Below are positions 11,901-20,300 of a stretch of 64,000 nucleotides of DNA, piece by piece (the first letter of the stretch is position 1; the number at the start of each line of letters is the position of its first letter). The notes beneath the pieces were generated by a model that saw nothing but the letters and a program-made list of their open reading frames with translations, did not search any database and was not told the DNA's origin. The stretch lies in NCBI GenBank assembly GCA_934047225.1, contig CAKOHE010000054.1, forward strand, positions 1-64,000, written 5' to 3'. The position numbers and the translations under genes were made by a program. The stretch is from Ypsolopha sequella (Eukaryota > Arthropoda > Insecta > Lepidoptera > Ypsolophidae).

Positions 11901-12682
11901 AGCACTCGAAGTTCCGTCTAGAGTCATACTGCACGGTCTTCCAATCGGAGATGTTCGCTCTGCTCAGGGCCGTGGAGCAGGTCAAAAATAGCACGGAGCC
12001 ACTCGTAAACATCCTGAGTGACTCCCGCTCATCGCTAGACCTGCTCAGAAGCCGGGCACATGTGCATCCCCTGGCACACGGTATTGAGCGGAGCGTGCAT
12101 CAGATCCGCGAGGAGGGTCGTGACGTAAGGCTCTTTTGGCTGCGGGCGCATGTGGGGACTGTTGGTAACGAGCGCGCTGACGAGCTGGCAAAAGACGCAG
12201 CCCTCCACAAGAAGACGGCAGCCGACTATGACGCAGTCCCGCTCTCCTACCTGAAGAGGACCATTCGGGAGGGGACTGTCCAACAGTGGCAGGAGCGTTA
12301 CGGGTCCTCCAGCACGGGTGGGGTTACAAAGGCCTTCCTACCAGATGTAGCAATCGCGCACAAGGTCGTGAGGAAGGCCAACCTTAACCCCACACATGTG
12401 CAAGCCCTCACAGGGCATGGGGGACTCGCATCGTACTTGCACCGTTTTAAACTGAAGGACAGTCCCGCTTGCGTGTGCGATCCTGGACAGGAGGAGACGA
12501 TTTGGCACGTCATATTCGACTGTCCGAGATTCGGTTTGTGGAGGGCAAATCTGGAGGTAGAAATAGACACCATTTTTAACAAAGAAAACCTGCCAGATAT
12601 ACTATTGGACAAGAAATATAGGATATCCTTATTAAATTATTTGGAAAGAATAATAAGGAGTGCGGCAATACGAAACAAGTAA
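8951..12682 (+). CDS. E2 ORF2, endonuclease-reverse transcriptase-RNase H
   Basis: 1243 codons from the GAG that follows ORF1 in the +1 frame; there is no in-frame ATG near the beginning (the frame is open from 8927). APE-type endonuclease at the N-terminus (IQANLQR, QEPYV, GDVNAW about residue 155, SDHN about 235), which for TRAS elements cuts the telomeric repeat. Reverse transcriptase in the middle (KAPGPDGW, SLDIEGAFDNAWW, FADD near 708-711). RNase H near 960-1080 (TDGS, QSEMFALL, LSDSRSS, HVGTVGNERADELAK). Terminal CVCD...H...C zinc finger near 1174, then a short tail ending RNK-stop. No lesion seen, so it may be enzymatically intact, but the copy lacks a 5'UTR and so its own promoter. 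Confidence 0.92.
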   Translation, partial: EGTAANGGVVPPLGNTSDSRLLFIQANLQRAKLATQELLCKAHSNRVSVALVQEPYVGNKGELKQYPGTRVIQMSSARQKPVKAAVVIFGGELEVIHDPQLVTENIAAVLLKAGSLKLAVLSIYLEGDEDLEPYLHRVQYVCSKLQTKNVILAGDVNAWSPWWGSDSEDHRGSVYRSFLEAMDFQILNTGNIPTFEVYRGGRMCTSRVDVTACGLELLDRMGGWKVDRELITSDHNAITYHVCLERELETLKPPSTRVYNTAKSDWSAFGHTVRSGLKESNLTASKVRSVTTPEELESALDSYLSVISHACEESIPKVGVPKGRKPLPWWTPALERLKRDAKTKRRRVRNAAAVRRQHVVDQYLEANQRYKAAVQDAQTASWKQFCAKQDRESLWDGVYRVIRRTAKRQEDQLLVDTTGNTLGSKESAELLALTFFPDDSVDDETPTQRQIRESSEVSVHQLLDKLSPNDPPFTAAELDSVLSNLNPRKAPGPDGWTADICERAIRIAPEVFLEFANKCLEIGHFPARWKLAHVCIFRKSGRDDYTIPKAHRPIGLLPVMGKIVEKLLVSRIGWHILPFLNSRQYGFMPQKSTEDSLYDLVGHVRSQIERRNITLMISLDIEGAFDNAWWPALKTQLLAHRCPGNIYGLVASYLENRSIKVSYARECWEKGTNKGCIQGSIAGPAFWILILNTLLEELEQDGVHCQAFADDVVLVISGSTIPPLQARANAALQRVLDWGLKNKLKFAPHKTFAMVLTRKLKFEPPVICMDGVPLPLVQQIRLLGVIIDHKLTFNAHVSAVCRKVTDIYKQLACAARVSWGLNREVIRTIYVSVIEPIVLYAASVWAPAAEKLMIKNQLESLQRGFAQKLCKAYRTVSLSSALILADVLPLDLRVQEAASLYRAKRGVRIEQIPADRPVEQRVPWQRFPHPASKQPLSFECVDDLSHDTVSAHQIAGPCIFTDGSKIQGKVGAALTWWRDGKETKHSKFRLESYCTVFQSEMFALLRAVEQVKNSTEPLVNILSDSRSSLDLLRSRAHVHPLAHGIERSVHQIREEGRDVRLFWLRAHVGTVGNERADELAKDAALHKKTAADYDAVPLSYLKRTIREGTVQQWQERYGSSSTGGVTKAFLPDVAIAHKVVRKANLNPTHVQALTGHGGLASYLHRFKLKDSPACVCDPGQEETIWHVIFDCPRFGLWRANLEVEIDTIFNKENLPDILLDKKYRISLLNYLERIIRSAAIRNK

Positions 12683-13032
12683 ATCTAGTCACACAGCTTT
12701 ATTCATACGTTATAATTGTTCATCTGATTTTATCTTTACAAGCTTTAATTTAATTTTTATTTTGTTTAATGTTTAATTTAAATTGATTTATACTTATAAG
12801 ACTTAAAGGCATGCTATAAGCTGATTAATGTACGAAAGACATTAGAAATATTTCAGAGGATGTTCCTCCGTCAAATTAGTGATAAGGTATAAGATGTAAA
12901 ACTAGAATTAATATATATAATAAGAGTATTAAAAAAAAAAAAAAAAAAAAAAAAAATTATAATAATAATAACACCAGAAAAAAAAAAAAAAAAAACAAAG
13001 CAAACCAAACAGGAAAAAATATATACATACTG

Positions 13033-13063
<31 letters not shown>

Positions 13064-13254
13064 CAAGAAACTAACAATAGATAAGTCCTGCAGAAATGCA
13101 CATATACTGTAATGTAAATGTATAAGACGGAGGAACATTTTTACACTTCATTTTTAACCCAGATGGGTCACATTATAATAATTTAATAAAGATAAAAATG
13201 TCAAGAAAATTAATATTCTTGGACTTTAAGTCAAACCCTGTCAATCAGATGGGG

Positions 13255-13285
<31 letters not shown>
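12683..13285 (+). other. E2 3'UTR with 13-bp long-range stem, A-tracts and poly(A)
   Basis: AT-rich and non-coding. ATGTTCCTCCGTC at 12860-12872 pairs perfectly with GACGGAGGAACAT at 13126-13138 (13 bp), enclosing long A-runs (about 12931-13063). Then come GGGTCACAT (about 13165) and terminal helices: GTC+AAGAA (13200-13207) with TTCTT+GAC (13216-13224, one bulge), and AACCC (13234-13238) with GGGTT (13252-13256). Poly(A) follows. The architecture is the same as in E1 and E3. Confidence 0.7.
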
Positions 13286-13827
13286 CCTAACCTAACCTAA
13301 CCTAACCTAACCTAACCTAACCTAACCTAACCTAACCTAACCTAACCTAACCTAACCTAACCTAACCTAACCTAACCTAACCTAACCTAACCTAACCTAA
13401 CCTAACCTAACCTAACCTAACCTAACCTAACCTAACCTAACCTAACCTAACCTAACCTAACCTAACCTAACCTAACCTAACCTAACCTAACCTAACCTAA
13501 CCTAACCTAACCTAACCTAACCTAACCTAACCTAACCTAACCTAACCTAACCTAACCTAACCTAACCTAACCTAACCTAACCTAACCTAACCTAACCTAA
13601 CCTAACCTAACCTAACCTAACCTAACCTAACCTAACCTAACCTAACCTAACCTAACCTAACCTAACCTAACCTAACCTAACCTAACCTAACCTAACCTAA
13701 CCTAACCTAACCTAACCTAACCTAACCTAACCTAACCTAACCTAACCTAACCTAACCTAACCTAACCTAACCTAACCTAACCTAACCTAACCTAACCTAA
13801 CCTAACCTAACCTAACCTAACCTAACC
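13286..13827. repeat. Telomeric (CCTAA)n array, about 108 units
   Basis: Perfect CCTAA repeats between the E2 poly(A) and the 5' end of A1. It ends CCTAACC; the next bases CAGTACTG are the shared 5' start of the A family. Confidence 0.98.
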
Positions 13828-15291
13828 CAGTACTGCTCGAAACTCTATACTATACACCTCGTCGCTCCACACAAAAAAATAATTTTAAATAGAAAAACGT
13901 GGAAAATCAAAGTGAAAGTGTTGTGCAGTGATAGTTAAGTGTACGACTCACCAGGATTTGTGTTGGCAGCAAAATCGTCCGACGGGAACCGACTCTGGAG
14001 ACCTTTGACTTTGGAGCAGCATAGATCGGCGCGGGAAGTACCTACAACAGTGAGTCTTACTTCAGTACGTAGCTCTCGCCGAGTTCTGTCCAGAGTCGAA
14101 AAAATTTTGGAGATCCGTCTACAGGAACAGGAGCTATTAACCATCAAAGCTCCCATACAAACCGCTCTGACCTAGTTAACTAGGTTACACGTGCCGGACT
14201 TGGCGTGACGTACCAGCTGGGCAGCCACCGCTGAAGACACCTCCGCCCATCTGAGGACTTCGTCTAGCTGATGAGGAGCAGGTTCCTGAAGACGCTCGGA
14301 GACCAGAGGTACACCTAGGGAACTCCTCAACCCCTTGTCCTATTCCACCCGAGTTTGGGCTCGTTGTTATCAGGACTTCCAACCCTTCCCGCACGGGCCC
14401 AAAACACCCCCCCCCCCAAAATATTTTTTTTTTGGATTCCACCCAATTTACCCCCTGACGCACACGGCGCCTACCCCAACACCCCCCCCCCACGTTTCGG
14501 ACCCTTCACCATCAAGTGGGGCAAGACGGACCCCCCCACCAATCGTCGACACGTGAAACCTTCCCCCCCCCCCCTTCCCCTCCCTCCCGACCTCACCCCC
14601 TCAGGGGCCCATTTTGCCCCCAGTTGTGCTAGGACCCCCGAGTTTGGGCTCAAACTTCTCGGGAGAGCATAAGGAACACTTTTGCTCTGCCAGAATTTTG
14701 ATATCCCTCCTGGCTGAGGCGGAAAGTCCCAAAAACCCTTCTTGACCCCCCCCCAGGTGTCGCCCCCCCCCCTCACACCAGGTGGGGCAAGACGGACCCC
14801 CCGCCAATCGTCGGCCCGTGAAACCTTTTGTCCCCCCCCCCCCTCCAGCCTTGACCTCACCCCCCCGGGACCCAATTTGCTTCCCGTGGTCCTAGGACGC
14901 TCGAGTTTGGGCTCAAATTAACCAGAAGAGCCTTAGCTTCAACTTGGCTCCAACAAATCCTTGATTCCTTGTTCCTTTTGGCCACCAGGCCGGAAAAACC
15001 TTCCGTTTCCTTCCTTCTTTCCCCCTTAGAGTGTACCTCACACAAATAGTCGTGCACAAAAACCACGCAGGCACAACAAGCAGTTACTCGACAACATCAT
15101 CCGTGAAGCAACAAAACCAGCATCCGGAAGCCATCAACATCTACGGCAACACCCTTATTTGTAGTTAGCATAAGTCTTCTTTTTCTTTTTATATTAATAT
15201 ATTATATATTTTTATAGTAATAGTTTAATAGTTATAAGTAGTTTATATTTAATATTTAAGATTAGAGTAAGTATACAGTAAAGTTACTAAA
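13828..15291 (+). promoter_or_regulatory. A1 5'UTR with C-rich tandem units and a 14-bp palindrome
   Basis: The element starts CAGTACTG, which resembles an arthropod initiator. An A-rich part follows, with AATCAAAGTGA near 13905. The perfect palindrome CCTAGTTAACTAGG lies at 14171-14184. From about 14351, units marked by GAGTTTGGGCTC start at 14351, 14640 and 14903; each includes runs of C, and GGGGCAAGACGGACCCCCC with CAATCGTCG occurs twice (about 14517 and 14783). The last part before the ORF1 ATG is AT-rich. A 78-codon open frame (13939-14175) starts with GTG and I do not call it a gene. Confidence 0.65.
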
Positions 15292-17301
15292 ATGTCGAAC
15301 ATCACAAAAAAAACAACAACCTCTGTCACCAAGCCATCCACGACTGGGGTGCCCCCTCTGCGACCACATCACTCGCTTCGGGAGAAACTTCTCAGGAAAA
15401 ACGTGAAGTCCGTTTCTGAGGGCGAGTCGGTCTCACCAGTCTCGGAGCGAAGCGTTGCCGTTTCACACGCCGAACTACCACCGTCTCGGCCAATTGACTC
15501 GGATGAAGACTCTTCGCCAAACCGAAGAGACAGTTATGTGGCCACCACGGACAGGGACTTCAGGAGTGGGGTCCACATGGATGCCGCAAATAAGCTAGCC
15601 ACAGAAATGCTCCTCAAAGGTAAAGAGGCTCTAGAAGCCGCTAAAAACCTAAAGACGGAGATCAAAACCACGGCCATCTCATCCCTCCAAACCCTATACG
15701 AGACGGTGCTGTCCCTTGCCGACTCCAGATCACGGCACAAATTCAATCTGGAGAAGGAAAGAAGCCGTCACGCTCAGGAACTCGTCAGAGCGGAGCGCGA
15801 CCACACAAGGCAGCTCACTGAAGTGACCAACAGCCTCACCGTCAACCTTCAAAAAACAATGGAGGAAGTAGGGCAGGGCCTCCGGGAAACAAAGGCCGTG
15901 AGAGAATGGCTAGCTTACGAAACGCGGGAACCATTCGGGCAAATAGGGAAAATCACGGACCGCCTGGCCGCAGTTGACCAAGTTGTGCAGGGCTTGTCAA
16001 AACAGCTTGCCCAAATGTCAGCTCGTGGGCCCGGTTGCCCGGAGAGCTCTCTCAGAGGAGACTTTGAAAAACTCTTCACTAGCATAGGGCAGCTCTCCGG
16101 ACAACTAGACTCAATGAGGAGAGAGACAACGACTCTCTCTCAAAGGACGACAGAGCTGCACAAAGAAATGGCAAGCCGGGCGGACACACAAACACACATA
16201 GCGGAAACCTCACAGCCTCAGACCGACCGCCTAGAGCAGGAGGTAAAGGATGTGAGGGAAACGCTTACACATTTAGAGGCGTACATAAAGAACACTTTAC
16301 GCGAGGCAATCACCACCAAGGAAAAAAACAACACCACACATTCGGAACTCACAGAGCACCTACAGCCGCTCACCGAAAGGCTTGAGGCAGTTTCCTCGGA
16401 GCTCAGAACCATGCGCGAACAAAGGATGCGCACACCCCCGCCGCAACTCAACCTAGAGACTGAGATCGCTGAGGCGAGCGGGTGGACCGTAGTGCAGCGG
16501 AAGCGCAAGCCCGAGAAACTGCAAGCCACACCGCCTCCGCCAAGACCGAACCACAGTATTATCGTCTCCTCGACAGAAGCCAATAAGACCGGCGATAATG
16601 TCATCAAGACGATAATCGGTGCGCTGGACATGGTAACAACCGGCGCACGGGTGGATCGAGTGAGAAAGGCGAGAAACCAAAAGGTTGTCCTTACTTGTGG
16701 GTCCAAAGAAGACCTGGCCCTGGTAAGGACAAGAGTTAAAAGCAATCAAACTCTAAAAGTGGAAGAGCCTCGCGTAAACCATCCACTAGTCATTGTCAAA
16801 AATGTCCTCGCCTACCAAAAGGATGATGAGATTACGCAGCAGTTCCGGGCTCAAAATAAACATCTTTTTATGGGCCTGGAGAAGGACGAAAATCTCATCA
16901 GAGTAAAATATAGAAAGAGAGCTAGGAACGCACTGCAGGCTCACATAGTCTTCGAGGTGTCGGCGGCACTCTATGGAAGGCTGATGGATGCTAAAAAAGT
17001 CTACATCGGCCTCTCACGGAGCCCCGTTGAGGACCAGTCGCCCCTAATCCAGTGCTCCAGGTGCTGGGGATTTGGCCACACCAAAAGCCTCTGCCGGGAG
17101 AAGGAGGACCTCTGCGGATTCTGTGGGGGAAATCACTCCTGGGAGAATTGTCGCGGCAGAAAGGAGGATGCTGCTCCTCACTGCAAAAACTGCGAACAGG
17201 CTCACACCCCAACATCAAAAGCGCATGCAGCATATGACTATGAGTGTCCAGAAAGGCAAAAGATGGACGCCATAGCTCGCTCGCGCGTGAGCTACTGCTA
17301 A
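15292..17301 (+). CDS. A1 ORF1, gag-like RNA-binding protein
   Basis: 669 aa, from the ATG at 15292 (MSNITKK). Residues about 1-90: Ser/Pro/Thr-rich, probably disordered. Residues about 92-170: the block conserved in every family here (MDAANKLATEML, GKEALEAAKN, LYETVLSLADSRSRH). Residues about 170-390: charged, heptad-like and rich in Glu, Gln and Arg, probably a coiled coil for multimerisation. A basic WTVVQRKRKPEK motif lies near 398. Residues about 420-570 look like a compact alpha/beta domain ahead of the knuckles. Three zinc knuckles follow: C588-x2-C-x4-H-x4-C601, C608-x2-C-x3-H-x4-C620, C631-x2-C-x10-H645-x6-C652. It ends SRVSYC with TAA. Expected role: packaging of element RNA into an RNP and delivery to telomeres. 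Confidence 0.93.
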   Translation: MSNITKKTTTSVTKPSTTGVPPLRPHHSLREKLLRKNVKSVSEGESVSPVSERSVAVSHAELPPSRPIDSDEDSSPNRRDSYVATTDRDFRSGVHMDAANKLATEMLLKGKEALEAAKNLKTEIKTTAISSLQTLYETVLSLADSRSRHKFNLEKERSRHAQELVRAERDHTRQLTEVTNSLTVNLQKTMEEVGQGLRETKAVREWLAYETREPFGQIGKITDRLAAVDQVVQGLSKQLAQMSARGPGCPESSLRGDFEKLFTSIGQLSGQLDSMRRETTTLSQRTTELHKEMASRADTQTHIAETSQPQTDRLEQEVKDVRETLTHLEAYIKNTLREAITTKEKNNTTHSELTEHLQPLTERLEAVSSELRTMREQRMRTPPPQLNLETEIAEASGWTVVQRKRKPEKLQATPPPPRPNHSIIVSSTEANKTGDNVIKTIIGALDMVTTGARVDRVRKARNQKVVLTCGSKEDLALVRTRVKSNQTLKVEEPRVNHPLVIVKNVLAYQKDDEITQQFRAQNKHLFMGLEKDENLIRVKYRKRARNALQAHIVFEVSAALYGRLMDAKKVYIGLSRSPVEDQSPLIQCSRCWGFGHTKSLCREKEDLCGFCGGNHSWENCRGRKEDAAPHCKNCEQAHTPTSKAHAAYDYECPERQKMDAIARSRVSYC

Positions 17302-20300
17302 GGGCGACGATACCACCCCCACCTCTCCCCCCCCGAATACTCCCCGTAGCAAACTGCTAGTAATTCAGGCTAACCTGCAGCGCAACAAACTGGCGACGCA
17401 GGAGCTGATACAGGCAGCCAAGGGAAGCGGGGTCTCTATTGCCCTGGTACAGGAACCCTATGTGGGAAGTAGCGGCAATATGAGCACCTACCCTGGCGCA
17501 CAAGTCATTCAGTGCACCCTTAATCGCAAAAAACCAGTGAAAGCTGCTGTCATCGTTTTCGGGGACCACCTGAGGGTAATTCACGACCCACAGTTGGTGA
17601 CCGAGACCGAGGCAGCGGTGATCCTGGTGGCGGGCGGCCTTAAGCTGGCAGTGCTATCGGTGTACTTCGAGGGGAATCAAGACATCAATGTGAACTTGCA
17701 GAGTGTTGAACAAAAATGTAAAAAGCTCAACACTAACAACATCATCATAGGCGGGGACGTAAACGCGTGGAGTCTCTGGTGGGGCAGCAAGCACGACGAC
17801 CCCAGAGGAGTAGCATACAGCGCCTTCCTCGACGAGATGGAGTTTCATGTTCTCAACAGGGGAGACACCCCCACGTTTGAAACATACAGGGGAGGTAGAC
17901 TATACAGCAGCATAGTGGATGTTACTGCGTGTAGTCAATCTCTGCTAGGCAGGATTGAAGACTGGAGAGTGGACCGTGATATGACTACGTCAGACCACAA
18001 TGCCATTGCCTTCGCCTTGCGATTGGACGGAGAGTTAGTGGATCTAGAACCCACTACCACTCGCAAGTTTAACGTCAAGAAGGCAAACTGGCAAGAATTC
18101 CACCTCCATGTGAAGTCCGGCTTAGCCGAGAGTAACATCTCCCTAGACAACATCAACTCCATCTCGAGCGTCGAGGAATTGGATAACATGCTTGCCGCAT
18201 ATACCAACGCTATTCAAAAGGCATGCGACAAAGCAATCCCTAAACTAGGCGCCTACAAAGGCAAGGTTGCACCCCCCTGGTGGTCCAAAGACCTCGCCGA
18301 CCTGAAAAGAGAGGTAAACCGAAGGAGGCGAAGAATCCGCAACGCTGCACCCACTAGAAGAGAACACGTGGTTGACGAGTACCTCACCGTCAAGCTGGAC
18401 TACGAAAAAAAGGCTAGCGAAGCCCAAACCCAAAGCTGGAAAGAGTTCTGCTCGACGCAGGAAAGGGAGAGCATGTGGGATGGGATATACAGAGTAATAA
18501 GGCGAACAACTAAAAGGCGAGAAGACCCGCTTCTGAGGAACGAGAAGGGCGAAACACTCAGCCCCGAGGCATCGGCCGATCTCCTGGCCAGCACGTTCTA
18601 CCCTGACGACTCTGTATCGACCGATCAACCCTTCCACAAACATCTCCGAGAGCTGACGGACTCCAACCCCGAGGACATCCAAAATCTGTCGGAAGACGAC
18701 CCACCGTTCACGGAAGCCGAATTGGATTCAGTCCTTCATGACATTAATCCAAAAAAGGCACCGGGACCGGACGGGCTTACCGCAGATATCTGTACGAAGG
18801 CCATCGAAGCGGGAAGGGAGGTGTTCATGGCTCTGGCTAACAAATGCCTAGAGCTTGCACACTTTCCTGCTCAGTGGAAAATGGCGCACGTAATAATCCT
18901 CGGGAAACAGGGCAAAGATGACTACACACATCCGAAGTCATATAGACCCATAGGACTTCTGCCAGTTCTCGGAAAAATCGTCGAGAAACTCTTGGTTAAC
19001 AGGCTGCAATGGCACGTGCAGCCCACGCTTAACCACAACCAGTATGGGTTTACGCCACAACGCGGGACCGAGGACGCCCTCTATGACCTTATTAAGCACG
19101 TGAGATCAGAACTTGAAAGTAAGAAGATAGTTCTTATGATCTCGCTGGACATAGAGGGGGCCTTCGACAACGCATGGTGGCCGGCTTTGAAGCACCAACT
19201 AGCCACAAGGAAGTGTCCGCAAAACATATATGCGATGGTGTGCTCCTATCTACAAGACCGGAAAATAGTGGTCAACTATGCCAGAGCAACAAGCGAGAGG
19301 GATACTACAAAGGGTTGCGTCCAAGGATCCATCGGAGGACCAACCTTTTGGAACATCATACTCGATCCGCTGTTGGCCAAACTGGTACAAGAAGGAGTAC
19401 ATGCGCAAGCTTTTGCGGACGACGTAGTTCTTACATTCACCGGGCACTCGGTCGAAACCATGGAGCAACGAGTCAACTCGACACTGGAGACGATAGTGGA
19501 GTGGGGTACTCAGAACAAGCTCAACTTCGCCGCACACAAGACCAAGGCGATGTTGATGACCAAAAAGCTGAAGTACGGGGAACCACACCTCTATATGTCA
19601 GGGAGTAGACTCGAACTCGTACATGAGATAAAACTCCTTGGTCTCGTCATCGACCGAAAGCTCACCTTTAAGGCGCACGTGACCGCAGTCTGTAAAAAAG
19701 CTGCGGACATATACAAACATCTAGCGCGCGCAGCAAAGGTGACGTGGGGCCTGAACGGTGAAATCGTAAGGACGATATACGTAGCGGTTGTCGAGCCGAT
19801 CGTTCTGTACGCAGCAAGTGTGTGGCACCAATCCACAGAACTCCAGATGATCAGAGATCGTCTGGATGCACTGCAAAGAGGATTTGCCCAGAAGATCTGC
19901 AAAGCGTACAGAACGGTCTCGCTCTCGTCGGCACTAATTCTATCGGGCCTGCTGCCCCTGGACCTTAGAGTACAAGAAGCCGCAGCTCTGTACATGGCCA
20001 AACGAGGTTTCAGTACAGACTACATACCACCAGGAAGGAAAATGGAGCAAAGGATAAGCTACCTTGAGCAGCCACATCCTTCTCAACTCATAACAACAGA
20101 GTACGAGCTCCTAGAAAACATGGATTCCGAAACTCTATCCACCCACTGCATTGCTGGGCCACAAGTGTACACTGACGGCAGCAAAATTGAGGGCAAGGTA
20201 GGAGCAGCCCTCACATGGTGGGAGGATGGACAGGAAACCAGTTTTCACACCTTCAGCCTGGACCCGGCGTGCACTGTCTTCCAATCAGAATTATACGCAC

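Larger units (their letters stand above)
8409..13285 (+). mobile_element. E2: 5'-truncated telomeric LINE, short lineage
   Basis: The element begins abruptly inside ORF1, directly after CCTAACC, and runs to a poly(A) (about 13259-13285) that joins the next CCTAA array. The 5' truncation removes the 5'UTR and about three quarters of ORF1, as expected from incomplete reverse transcription. ORF2 is intact. It is closest to E3 in ORF2 but clearly a separate subfamily. Confidence 0.92.

Noticed and set aside
14035..14070. Small intron (GTGAGT ... TTACTTCAG) in the A leader
   Set aside because: The interval would be only about 20 bases, too short for a spliceosomal intron.
13939..14175. 78-codon frame in the A leader
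   Set aside because: It starts with GTG, has no homologue in B, and the copies are too similar to test constraint. A matching antisense frame exists too. Treated as leader sequence.
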